Positions 14,948 to 22,254 of a DNA stretch of 32,568 nt are shown in pieces. The notes beneath the pieces are model-generated. The model did no database searches and was not told the DNA's origin. It was given only the letters and a program-made list of their open reading frames with translations. Every line of letters starts with the position of its first letter. Position 1 is the first letter of the stretch. The stretch spans positions 36,174 through 68,741 of the forward strand of contig SUYI01000016.1 in assembly GCA_015060485.1 (NCBI GenBank), read 5' to 3'. A program made the translations under genes and the position numbers. This stretch comes from Prevotella sp. Its GTDB lineage: Bacteria; Bacteroidota; Bacteroidia; Bacteroidales; Bacteroidaceae.

Positions 14948-16276
14948 ATGAACATGAAATTTCGTTTGTCGGTAATGAACTTCTTGGAGTTCGCCGTGTG
15001 GGGAGCATACCTCACGTGTATGGGAAACTATCTAGGAATAGCCGGGTTGGGCGACAAGATTTCCTGGTTTTATGCCATTCAGGGTATCGTGAGCATTTTC
15101 ATGCCTACATTGATGGGTATTGTCGCTGACAAGTACATCCAGCCACAGCGTCTACTGGGCTTGTGCCACCTGCTGGCTGGTGTCTTCATGATTGGCTGCT
15201 GGTGGATGGGCGAGCAGGCTGGCTTTGGTAGCGAACTGGTCGACAAGTCACTGTTCATTGCACTCTACACCCTTAGCGTTGCCTTTTATATGCCGACCAT
15301 CGCACTCACCAATACGGCGGCTTTCACCATTTTGAAGAACTACGGTATGGATACTGTCCGCGACTTCCCGCCCATCCGTGTGTTGGGTACTGTAGGCTTC
15401 ATCGCCACCATGTGGTTCGTCAACTGTGCCTTCATTGACGACAGTGGCTTTGGCTTCACCCTTGGCGAGAATGCACATAAGTTCCAGTATACCTATCTGC
15501 AGTTCTTGGTATCAGGTGTGCTGAGCGTCCTACTCTTCCTGTATTGCTTCACGCTGCCCGAGTGCAAGGTCGAGAAGAAGGAGGGCAAGGTGTCGTTGGT
15601 CGAAACTCTTGGACTCAATGCTTTCAAGCTCTTCAAGCGTCGGCAGATGGCTCTTTTCTTCATATTCTCCGCTCTGCTGGGTATGTGTCTGCAGGTCACT
15701 AACGGTTTTGCTGGTCCTTTTCTTACCAGTTTCAAGGGAACTCCAGAGTTTGCCGACTCTTTTGCCGCAAACAATGCCACCATGCTGACTTCAATATCGC
15801 AGATTAGCGAGGCATTGTGTATTTTGATGATTCCATTTTTCCTGAAGCGTTTCGGCATCAAAGTGGTGATGTTGATGTCACTCTTTGCTTGGGTATTCCG
15901 CTTTGGCTTCTTCGGCATCGGCAATCCTGCCATGCCTGGCGTTATCTTCTTTATCCTGTCGTGTATTGTCTATGGTGTCGCCTTCGACTTCTTCAATGTC
16001 TCTGGCGGTATCTTCGTTGATCAGGAGTGCGCCCCCGACATCAAGGCTTCGGCTCAGGGCCTGTTTATGATGATGACTAATGGTTTGGGAGCCACCATCG
16101 GTACCCTTGCAGCTGGCGAGATAGTGAATGCTTATTGCGGCTGGGAAGGAGGATATTTGGTAGGTGACTGGCAGACTTGCTGGTTCACCTTTGCAACTTT
16201 TGCTTTGATAGTCGGCATTACCTTTGCCATCGTCTTCAAGCCCGAAAAGAAACCTATTGGCGAAATAAAGCATTAA
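14948..16276 (+). CDS. NupG-type nucleoside:H+ symporter (MFS)
   Basis: The 442-residue protein has about 12 membrane segments in the arrangement of the Nuc_H_symport family. It starts MKFRLSVMNFLEFAVWGAYL, close to the NupG/XapB N terminus. Other supporting segments are FMPTLMGIVADKY, IRVLGTVGFIATMW and FFNVSGGIFVDQE with the following ASAQGLFMMMTNGLG. It probably imports nucleosides with protons across the inner membrane. ATG 14948 is used; ATG 14954 two codons later is equally possible. The rsmE gene begins 4 nt after its stop, so both are probably cotranscribed from ileS. The family is firm; substrate range is inferred. Confidence 0.85.
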   Translation: MNMKFRLSVMNFLEFAVWGAYLTCMGNYLGIAGLGDKISWFYAIQGIVSIFMPTLMGIVADKYIQPQRLLGLCHLLAGVFMIGCWWMGEQAGFGSELVDKSLFIALYTLSVAFYMPTIALTNTAAFTILKNYGMDTVRDFPPIRVLGTVGFIATMWFVNCAFIDDSGFGFTLGENAHKFQYTYLQFLVSGVLSVLLFLYCFTLPECKVEKKEGKVSLVETLGLNAFKLFKRRQMALFFIFSALLGMCLQVTNGFAGPFLTSFKGTPEFADSFAANNATMLTSISQISEALCILMIPFFLKRFGIKVVMLMSLFAWVFRFGFFGIGNPAMPGVIFFILSCIVYGVAFDFFNVSGGIFVDQECAPDIKASAQGLFMMMTNGLGATIGTLAAGEIVNAYCGWEGGYLVGDWQTCWFTFATFALIVGITFAIVFKPEKKPIGEIKH

Positions 16277-16280
16277 ATCG

Positions 16281-17000
16281 ATGAAAGAGGTCCGGTTCTT
16301 TTATGCCCCCGATGCAGCCACCAGCCACGAATTGCCGTCCGATGAGGCCATGCATGCTTTGCGCGTGCTCCGTCTGCAGGCTGGCGACGAATTTATGCTT
16401 ATGGACGGTGTAGGCAATTTCTATCGTGCCGAAGTCACCCTGGCGCATACCAAGCACTGCCTCTACGACATTATCGAGACCATGCCCCAGCAGCCGCAAT
16501 GGCTGGGGCATGTTCATCTGGCTATTGCTCCTACCAAGATGATGGAACGCATGGAATGGCTTGTCGAGAAAGCTGTCGAGGTCGGTGTCGACGAGATTTC
16601 GTTCCTTAACTGCCAGTTCTCCGAGCGACGCATCGTCAAACTGCCCCGACTCGAGAAAATCGTCGTCGCTGCCACCAAGCAGAGCCACAAGGCCTGGAAG
16701 ACCATTCTCAACGAGATGACACCCTTCCGTGACTTCATCGCACAGCCCCGAGAGGGTGGCAAATATATTGCCCATTGCTACGACGAGATACCCCGTACAA
16801 GCCTCTTCGACCATCTGCGCCAGACAGATTTCTCGCAACCCGCCACCGTGCTCATTGGGCCTGAGGGCGATTTCTCCATTGACGAGGTCCGTCATGCTGT
16901 CGCCAATGGTTATCAGTCTGTTCATCTTGGTCCCAGCCGCCTGCGCACCGAAACGGCAGGCCTCTCGGCAGTCATGATGATGCAATTTAGTAAAATGTAA
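16281..17000 (+). CDS. rsmE: 16S rRNA (uracil1498-N3)-methyltransferase
   Basis: This SPOUT-class enzyme methylates U1498 of 16S rRNA using SAM. The 239-residue protein has an N-terminal PUA-like domain (about 1-70, with HALRVLRLQAGDE). The knotted methyltransferase domain carries LAIAPTKMMERMEWLVEKAVEVGVDEI, IGPEGDFS and LGPSRLRTETAGL, the hallmark SAM-binding loops of RsmE. It starts 4 nt after the transporter stop and is followed after 8 nt by the DUF3256 gene. The assignment is secure. Confidence 0.94.
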   Translation: MKEVRFFYAPDAATSHELPSDEAMHALRVLRLQAGDEFMLMDGVGNFYRAEVTLAHTKHCLYDIIETMPQQPQWLGHVHLAIAPTKMMERMEWLVEKAVEVGVDEISFLNCQFSERRIVKLPRLEKIVVAATKQSHKAWKTILNEMTPFRDFIAQPREGGKYIAHCYDEIPRTSLFDHLRQTDFSQPATVLIGPEGDFSIDEVRHAVANGYQSVHLGPSRLRTETAGLSAVMMMQFSKM

Positions 17001-17008
17001 ATACACTT

Positions 17009-17581
17009 ATGCGAAAAGCAGCGTTTCTTCTCTTGTTCGGTCTGTTTGCAGCCATTCCGCTGCCGGCACAGAGCACCATCCGCGACGTGCTCCGCACCAT
17101 GCCCGACACCCTCGTGCCTTATCTCAGTGAAAACAACCGCCTCGACATGATTGACTTCATGGCCTCCCAAATGGATGCCGTCGTTACCAATGCTCTCGGC
17201 GGCAAGAGCCAGATGCTGGCACTCACTGACTACTATACCTCCGTCCAGCTCAGCGACGCGGCGTTACTCGAGATGCGTCTGCTCGACGTCTCTGCACCCG
17301 TCGACGGTGCTAGCCAGATTGTTTGCTTCGTGTGTACCTATGGCACTGACATTTGCCAGAGCACCGTTCGTTTCTATTCACTCTCCTGGCGACAACTACC
17401 CACTGCTGACTATTTCGTCCAGCCCGACGACCTCTTTACGGCAACTCTGTCCGTCCAGGAACCCGTCCTCACTCTGAGCTTCGAAACACTGTTCGATACA
17501 TGGTTGGAAAAAGAGAATAAGGAGATTAACAAAATGTCAAGAAATCTTAAATGGGATAATAGGTTTGTTAAAGAGTTCTAA
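17009..17581 (+). CDS. Secreted DUF3256 family protein
   Basis: The 190-residue protein has a signal peptide (MRKAAFLLLFGLFAAIPLPAQ, cleavage likely after AQ). A small domain follows with RTMPDTLVPYLSENNRLDMIDFM near its start, the pattern typical of the Bacteroidales family DUF3256. It is predicted to be periplasmic or outer-membrane associated. No catalytic motif is apparent and the function is unknown. It is the last gene of the ileS operon, 8 nt after rsmE, with a strong terminator about 100 nt downstream. Confidence 0.8.
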   Translation: MRKAAFLLLFGLFAAIPLPAQSTIRDVLRTMPDTLVPYLSENNRLDMIDFMASQMDAVVTNALGGKSQMLALTDYYTSVQLSDAALLEMRLLDVSAPVDGASQIVCFVCTYGTDICQSTVRFYSLSWRQLPTADYFVQPDDLFTATLSVQEPVLTLSFETLFDTWLEKENKEINKMSRNLKWDNRFVKEF

Positions 17582-17607
17582 GAATTCCAATTTATTAGGT
17601 TGAAATC

Positions 17608-17638
17608 TTGTAGAGAAACGTAATTATGCGTATATTTG
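17608..17638 (+). promoter_or_regulatory. Promoter-like element upstream of a terminator (candidate small RNA promoter)
   Basis: TTG at 17608-17610 and TATATTTG at 17631-17638 are separated by 20 nt, matching the phylum consensus. The element lies between the DUF3256 stop and a terminator and has no gene of its own downstream. Confidence 0.55.
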
Positions 17639-17643
17639 CATGT

Positions 17644-17712
17644 GTGTTTTTCATGGTATTAGATTATTAAGGTTAATTGAGATTGGTTGTCGTGAGACAA
17701 CCAATCTTTTAT
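17644..17712 (+). ncRNA. Candidate small RNA of about 70 nt
   Basis: The predicted start is about 6 nt after the -7 box at 17631-17638, and the predicted end is the T run after the 12-bp hairpin at 17680-17707. The only ATG frames inside are trivial. The nitroreductase gene has its own promoter downstream of the terminator, so this transcript would be free-standing. It is supported only by promoter plus terminator spacing; the hairpin also serves as terminator of the ileS operon. Confidence 0.35.
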
Positions 17713-17715
17713 TTT
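17680..17715 (+). terminator. Strong intrinsic terminator of the ileS operon
   Basis: A perfect 12-bp stem (17680-17691 with 17696-17707) with GTGA loop is followed by TTTATTTT. It is the first strong terminator after the ileS to DUF3256 gene series. Confidence 0.9.
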
Positions 17716-17740
17716 AGCACCTCAGAAAAAGCCAAAAGTA

Positions 17741-17772
17741 TTTGGTTTTTCGTTCGGTTTGCACTACCTTTG
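17741..17772 (+). promoter_or_regulatory. Promoter of the nitroreductase-nspC gene series
   Basis: TTTG at 17741-17744 and TACCTTTG at 17765-17772 have 20-nt spacing, a full consensus match. The leader to the ATG at 17804 would be about 25 nt. Confidence 0.8.
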
Positions 17773-17803
17773 TAGGCGGAATCATATATAAACAACGAAA
17801 AGA

Positions 17804-18334
17804 ATGACGATGGAATTTATGGATTTAGTTAAGATGCGGCGATCGCACCGTAAATTTACAGACGAGGAGATCGACGCTGAAGATGTGAAACTGATATTGC
17901 GTGCAGCGTTGATGTCGCCGACGTCGAAGGGACAACGTGCATGGCAGTTTGTTGTGGTCGACGACAAGATGGACCTAGAGAAACTGTCGGATGCGAAGGA
18001 CCTAGGCGGACAGTTTCTGAAGAATGCCCCACTGGCTATTGTGGTGTTGGGCGACCCTTTGCAGAACGACTGCTGGGTGGAGGATGGCTCGATAGCCGCT
18101 ATCTCGATGCAGTACCAGGCCGAGGCCCTTGGGCTGGGTTCGTGCTGGATTCAGATGCGTGGTCGCGGACTGACAGACGGCACCAGTGCGGATATGGTGA
18201 TTCAGGGTGTGCTGGGCATTCCCGAGAACCTGTCGTGCCTGTGTATTCTTGCAATTGGTCATAAGGCCGACGAGCGTAAGCCACAGAACGAAGACAAGTT
18301 GAAGTGGGAAAACGTGCATGTAGATAAATATTAA
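17804..18334 (+). CDS. Nitroreductase family FMN-dependent oxidoreductase
   Basis: The 176-residue protein has the nitroreductase fold. The N-terminal FMN phosphate-binding RRSHRKF motif, the SPTSKGQRAWQFVVV segment, and a C-terminal LGLGSCWIQ and CLCILAIGHKADE pattern are all visible. Such enzymes use NAD(P)H to reduce nitroaromatics, quinones or flavins; the physiological substrate is unknown. It follows a strong promoter and is the first gene before the DUF2520, kdsC-like, maf and nspC genes. ATG 17804 is preferred, with ATG 17810 (M3) as an alternative. Confidence 0.87.
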   Translation: MTMEFMDLVKMRRSHRKFTDEEIDAEDVKLILRAALMSPTSKGQRAWQFVVVDDKMDLEKLSDAKDLGGQFLKNAPLAIVVLGDPLQNDCWVEDGSIAAISMQYQAEALGLGSCWIQMRGRGLTDGTSADMVIQGVLGIPENLSCLCILAIGHKADERKPQNEDKLKWENVHVDKY

Positions 18335-18335
18335 T

Positions 18336-18362
18336 CGTTATAACGTTATCACGAAATAACGT
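18336..18362. repeat. Overlapping ATAACG/CGTTAT palindromes upstream of the DUF2520 gene
   Basis: Two overlapping perfect 10-bp palindromes (18336-18345 and 18340-18349) are followed by ATAACGT (18356-18362), which also pairs with 18343-18349. They lie 29-55 nt upstream of the next ATG. This may be an operator or an RNA hairpin; no T run follows. Confidence 0.4.
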
Positions 18363-18390
18363 AATATCGAAATTCCAAATTAATGAAACA

Positions 18391-19128
18391 ATGAAAATTG
18401 TACTCATCGGCAGGGGACGGCTGGCAACGAATCTGGAGAGAGCGTTGCTGGCGGCTGGTCACGAGGTAGCTAGCATCAACAGCCGTACGTTAGAGGGGCT
18501 GTCGCGCGAGGCGGATATTTTCATCATTGCCGTGAAGGACTCGGCACTGCAGGACGTGGTTCGTGAAGCCACGAAGGGTAGGGAGGACCAGCTGTTTGTG
18601 CATACGGCGGGGTCAATGTCGCTGAACGTGTTTGAAGGCTGCACGACACGCTATGGGGTGTTCTATCCTATGCAGACGTTCTCGAAAGAGCATCAGGCGG
18701 ACTTCAGCGTGATTCCCTTTTTTTTGGAAGCCAACGGCTCGGAGGCGCTGGCTACGCTGCATGCGCTGGCTAGCAGTATCAGCGGAAACGTGTATGAACT
18801 GACTACCGAAGAACGTAAACAGCTGCATCTGGCAGCGGTGTTTGCCTGTAATTTCGCCAACCACTGCTACGACATGGCGGCTACGTTGCTTGAGCGGCAT
18901 GGATTGTCATTTACGGTGCTGCTGCCGCTGATTGACGAGACGGCACGCAAGGTGCATGATTTGCACCCGCGTCTAGCCCAGACGGGACCTGCCGTGCGCT
19001 ACGACGAAAACGTCATTGGCATTCAAAGCAACCTGCTGGCAGAGCAATCCGACCTTCAGCGTATCTACCTGTTAATGTCGCAGCACATCTACGAATATGC
19101 CACGCAACCAACTATTAACAAAGAATAA
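18391..19128 (+). CDS. Rossmann-like/DUF2520 domain protein
   Basis: The 245-residue protein has an N-terminal NAD(P)-binding Rossmann domain ([21 protein letters not shown] at 7-12). A C-terminal DUF2520 helical domain follows, with [18 protein letters not shown] as its best-conserved stretch. The overall design resembles ProC or 6-phosphogluconate dehydrogenase-type oxidoreductases. No reaction is established for the family. The gene lies 56 nt after the nitroreductase and 11 nt before the kdsC-like gene; DUF2520, KdsC-like and Maf genes often travel together in Bacteroidetes. The family is secure; the function is unknown. Confidence 0.88.
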   Translation: MKIVLIGRGRLATNLERALLAAGHEVASINSRTLEGLSREADIFIIAVKDSALQDVVREATKGREDQLFVHTAGSMSLNVFEGCTTRYGVFYPMQTFSKEHQADFSVIPFFLEANGSEALATLHALASSISGNVYELTTEERKQLHLAAVFACNFANHCYDMAATLLERHGLSFTVLLPLIDETARKVHDLHPRLAQTGPAVRYDENVIGIQSNLLAEQSDLQRIYLLMSQHIYEYATQPTINKE

Positions 19129-19139
19129 AACTTAGCATC

Positions 19140-19658
19140 ATGATTGATTACAATCTGAAGAAAATACGAACCATCATCTTCGACATAGACGGTGTGCTGT
19201 CATCGGAGACCATTCCATTGGGAGCGGACGGCGTGCCTTGTCGCACGGTGAATATCAAGGACGGTTATGCCATTCAGTTGGCTATGAAGGCAGGCTTGCG
19301 CATCGCCATCATCACCGGCTGCAAGATAGAGGCTGTGGGTCTGCGCTACGAAGGACTCGGCGTAAAGGATATTTATCTAGGCTCAGCCGTGAAGATTGAG
19401 ACTTACGAAGAGTATGTCTCGAAGTACGGCTACAAGGACGACGAGGTGATGTATATGGGCGACGACATCCCCGATTTGGAAATCATGCGACGCGTGGGCT
19501 GTCCCGTGTGTCCGAAGGATGCCTGTCCGGAAATCAAGGCTGCCAGCATCTATGTCAGCGACTACTATGGTGGTAGCGGGTGCGGCCGCGATGTGATAGA
19601 ACAAACGCTGCAGGCCCAGGGCAAGTGGCTACAGAAAGAGAATGCATTCGGATGGTAA
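19140..19658 (+). CDS. kdsC: KdsC-like HAD phosphatase (3-deoxy-D-manno-octulosonate-8-phosphate phosphatase)
   Basis: The 172-residue protein is a HAD phosphatase of the cap-less C0 type. The nucleophile motif is FDIDGVL (Asp15 and Asp17), motif II is IITG (Thr in about 57-60), and the motif IV acidic pair is in MGDDIPD. Length and the KDGYAIQLA segment match KdsC, which dephosphorylates Kdo-8-phosphate for LPS core synthesis. Other sugar phosphates are possible substrates. It sits 11 nt after the DUF2520 gene and about 20 nt before maf. The family is firm; substrate specificity is likely but not proven by sequence. Confidence 0.85.
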   Translation: MIDYNLKKIRTIIFDIDGVLSSETIPLGADGVPCRTVNIKDGYAIQLAMKAGLRIAIITGCKIEAVGLRYEGLGVKDIYLGSAVKIETYEEYVSKYGYKDDEVMYMGDDIPDLEIMRRVGCPVCPKDACPEIKAASIYVSDYYGGSGCGRDVIEQTLQAQGKWLQKENAFGW

Positions 19659-19679
19659 GTTCTTTTAACTTTGAACTTT

Positions 19680-20255
19680 ATGATTACCTATAAGATCATA
19701 TTGGCGTCGAATTCGCCAAGGCGGAAAGAGTTGCTGGCAGGAATAGACCTTGACTTTGAGGTGCGCGTCATGGATGGCATTGACGAGAGTTATCCTGACA
19801 CACTGCCGACGAAGGATATTGCCGAATACATTTCGAAGAAGAAGGCTGAGGCGTATCGCGAGACGATGGCCAGCGACGAGTTAGTGATTACTGCCGATAC
19901 CATTGTGGTGTTGGGACAACAGGTGATGGGAAAGCCCAAGGATGCTGATGAAGCAAAGAGCATGCTCCGACAGCTGAGTGGAAGGACGCATCAGGTCATT
20001 ACTGGCGTTACCTTGACTACTACAAACCGTCAGATGAGTTTTTCGGTTGAAACTGATGTGACGTTCAAGATGCTGAGCGATGAGGAAATCAACTACTACA
20101 TTACCCACTACCGTCCCTACGACAAGGCAGGAGCCTATGGTATTCAGGAGTGGATTGGCCACATCGGTGTGACGGGCATGAGCGGCAGTTATTTCAATGT
20201 CATGGGACTCCCCGTGCAACGTATTTATGAAGCACTTAATACGTTCTCGAGATGA
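19680..20255 (+). CDS. maf: Maf family nucleoside triphosphate pyrophosphatase
   Basis: This 191-residue house-cleaning enzyme probably hydrolyses dTTP, UTP or modified pyrimidine nucleotides (YhdE-like). It has the signature ILASNSPRRKELL at the N terminus, the central ITADTIVVL with the catalytic Asp, the GKPKD motif, and YDKAGAYGIQEW at the C terminus. The ATG at 19680 gives the expected MITYKIILASNSPRR start; a TTG three codons earlier is less likely. It overlaps nspC by 4 nt (ATGA), suggesting coupled translation. The assignment is secure. Confidence 0.93.
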   Translation: MITYKIILASNSPRRKELLAGIDLDFEVRVMDGIDESYPDTLPTKDIAEYISKKKAEAYRETMASDELVITADTIVVLGQQVMGKPKDADEAKSMLRQLSGRTHQVITGVTLTTTNRQMSFSVETDVTFKMLSDEEINYYITHYRPYDKAGAYGIQEWIGHIGVTGMSGSYFNVMGLPVQRIYEALNTFSR

Positions 20256-21397
20256 ATACACCTTACTATATGATAGAGGAACAGCGGTTACGCCGGAACT
20301 TAGCATTGATTCAGGACGTGGCACGCCGCACGGAGTCAGAGTGGATACTGGCTTTCAAGGCATTCGCCCTGTGGAAGACCTTCCCCATTTTCCGTGAGTA
20401 TATCCGTTCGACGACTGCCAGCTCGCTGTCGGAGGCCCGTCTAGCTTTCGACGAGTTTGGTGCGAAGGCACATACCTATTCGCCAGCCTATAAGGATGAC
20501 GAGTTCGACGATATCGTCTGTTGTTCCAGTCATCTGACGTTTAATTCGCTGAACCAATATGAGCGTTTTCATCGGCGTGCTGCGGCATGTTCTGTCGGCC
20601 TGCGTGTGAATCCCGAATATTCGGAGGTGGGCACGCTGTTGTACAACCCCTGTGCTCCGGGAACGCGCTTTGGCGTAACTGCCGACAAGTTGCCTGAGCA
20701 GTTGCCTGGCGACATTCGCGGTTTCCATTGCCACTGCCACTGCGAGAGTGGGGCCGATGTGTTCCAACGGACACTGCATCATATCGAGGAAAAATTTGCA
20801 CGGTGGTTTCCGCAATTGGAGTGGATTAACTTCGGTGGCGGACATCTGGTGACACGTAGTGATTACGATATAGAATTGCTAGTTCATGTGATGCAAACAT
20901 TCCATGCCCGCTGGCCCCATTTGAAGGTGATCTTTGAACCCGGCAGTGCCTTTGCCTGGCAAACGGGACCGCTGGTGGCTCAGGTCGTCGACGTGGTGGA
21001 GGACAAGGGTATCCGTACCGCCATTCTCGACGTCAGTTTCACCTGTCACATGCCCGACTGTCTGGAGATGCCTTACTTCCCAGACGTGCGTGGTGCTGAG
21101 CACATCGACACTGATGAAACAAATCATATCTCTCACTTCTCACCTCTCACTTCTCATCTCTACCGTCTTGGCGGCAACAGCTGTCTCTCCGGTGATTTTA
21201 TGGGCTACTGGCAGTTTGACCATGAGTTGCAGGTGGGTGAGGAAATTATCTTCGAGGACATGATTCATTACACCACTGTGAAGACCAATACTTTCAATGG
21301 CATCAGTCATCCTGCTATCTGTATGCTTCGTGCAGATGGTACGCTGGATGTGCTTCGCAGCTTTACCTACGAAGACTATCGCGACCGAATGGATTAA
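20252..21397 (+). CDS. nspC: Carboxynorspermidine decarboxylase
   Basis: This PLP enzyme of the alanine racemase-fold decarboxylase group makes spermidine or norspermidine from the carboxylated precursor. The PLP lysine is Lys36 in ILAFKAFAL. Other features are VGLRVNPEYSEV, GFHCHCHCESGAD, FGGGHLVT, FEPGSAF and GNSCLSGDF, which holds the substrate-site Cys. An unusual stretch at about residues 291-303 (NHISHFSPLTSHL) is encoded by two near-tandem 12-bp repeats and looks like an in-frame insertion before YRLGG. The partner dehydrogenase gene is not in the window. The gene ends a five-gene series; the opposing TrmH-like gene lies 37 bp away. The assignment is secure. Confidence 0.93.
   Translation: MNTPYYMIEEQRLRRNLALIQDVARRTESEWILAFKAFALWKTFPIFREYIRSTTASSLSEARLAFDEFGAKAHTYSPAYKDDEFDDIVCCSSHLTFNSLNQYERFHRRAAACSVGLRVNPEYSEVGTLLYNPCAPGTRFGVTADKLPEQLPGDIRGFHCHCHCESGADVFQRTLHHIEEKFARWFPQLEWINFGGGHLVTRSDYDIELLVHVMQTFHARWPHLKVIFEPGSAFAWQTGPLVAQVVDVVEDKGIRTAILDVSFTCHMPDCLEMPYFPDVRGAEHIDTDETNHISHFSPLTSHLYRLGGNSCLSGDFMGYWQFDHELQVGEEIIFEDMIHYTTVKTNTFNGISHPAICMLRADGTLDVLRSFTYEDYRDRMD
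21131..21156. repeat. Near-tandem 12-bp repeat inside nspC
   Basis: TCTCACTTCTCA occurs at 21131-21142 and again at 21145-21156. It encodes a Ser/His/Leu-rich loop not expected in NspC. Confidence 0.75.
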
Positions 21398-21434
21398 TCA
21401 GTTTCGATTTTTGCTATGTCATGGCAAAATACCT

Positions 21435-22229
21435 TCATTTGCATAACTCCCAGAATGCGACGGCAGCAGCTGCTGCTACGTTCAGGGAGTCAACCCCATG
21501 AGCCATGGGAATGCGGACGGTATAATCGGCCTCATGGATAGTCTGCTGGGGCAGTCCGTCGCCCTCTGTCCCCATGATAATAGCCAATCGGGGTTCTGCT
21601 TTCAGACAGGCATCGTTCAACGCGATGCTTTGGTCGGAAAGAGCCATGGCTGCTGTGCGGAAGCCATAGTCGTGCAGCGAGGAAATCGGTGTGTCGAGCC
21701 ACGTCCAAGGTACAAGGAACACGCTACCCATCGAGACGCGTACAGCCCTTCGGTTCAATGGGTCGCAGGTGTTGCGGGTCAGCAGCACGGCATCAATGCC
21801 CAATGCTGCTGCCGAACGGAAGATGGCTCCGATGTTGGTAGTGTCGGTGACGGCCTCGATGACCACTACGCGACGTGCATTCCTGAGCACTTCTTCGAGT
21901 GTGGGTAGCGGACGTCGGTGCATGGCACACAGCACGCCGCGCGTAAGGGTATAGCCTGTGAGCTGAGCGAGCAGTTCGCGGCTACCAGTATAAATAGGTA
22001 CGCGCGAGGACACTCGCTCTATGATGTCGTGTGCATCACCCTCGATATGTTTCCGCTCGCAGAGCAGGGCCATAGGTTGCCACCCAGCATCCAGTGCCAC
22101 GCGGATCACCTTGGGACTTTCGGCAATGAACAACCCTTTGTCAGGTTCCAGCTCCATGCGTAGCTGTGCTTCAGTGAGTCGGCTGAACAGATTGACACGA
22201 GGATCGTCGAGGGTGGTGATTTCAATCAT
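21435..22229 (-). CDS. TrmH/SpoU family RNA methyltransferase
   Basis: The 264-residue protein has an N-terminal RNA-binding substrate domain (about 1-100, with GLFIAESPKVIRVAL) and a C-terminal SPOUT methyltransferase domain. The three SpoU motifs are NIGAIFRSAAALG, IIMGTEGDGLP and IPMAHGVDSLNVAAAAAV. It probably 2'-O-methylates a ribose in rRNA or tRNA using SAM; the target nucleotide cannot be told from sequence. It starts 25 nt after coaBC on the same strand and is the last gene before a convergent gene pair. The family is secure. Confidence 0.9.
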   Translation of the reverse strand: MIEITTLDDPRVNLFSRLTEAQLRMELEPDKGLFIAESPKVIRVALDAGWQPMALLCERKHIEGDAHDIIERVSSRVPIYTGSRELLAQLTGYTLTRGVLCAMHRRPLPTLEEVLRNARRVVVIEAVTDTTNIGAIFRSAAALGIDAVLLTRNTCDPLNRRAVRVSMGSVFLVPWTWLDTPISSLHDYGFRTAAMALSDQSIALNDACLKAEPRLAIIMGTEGDGLPQQTIHEADYTVRIPMAHGVDSLNVAAAAAVAFWELCK

Positions 22230-22254
22230 CAGGTAAACTGAATATCTTTTGTTG

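Noticed and set aside
21409..21429. Hairpin between nspC and the TrmH-like gene
   Set aside because: It has only about 6 A/T-rich base pairs, a 9-nt loop and no U tract on either strand; too weak to call a terminator.
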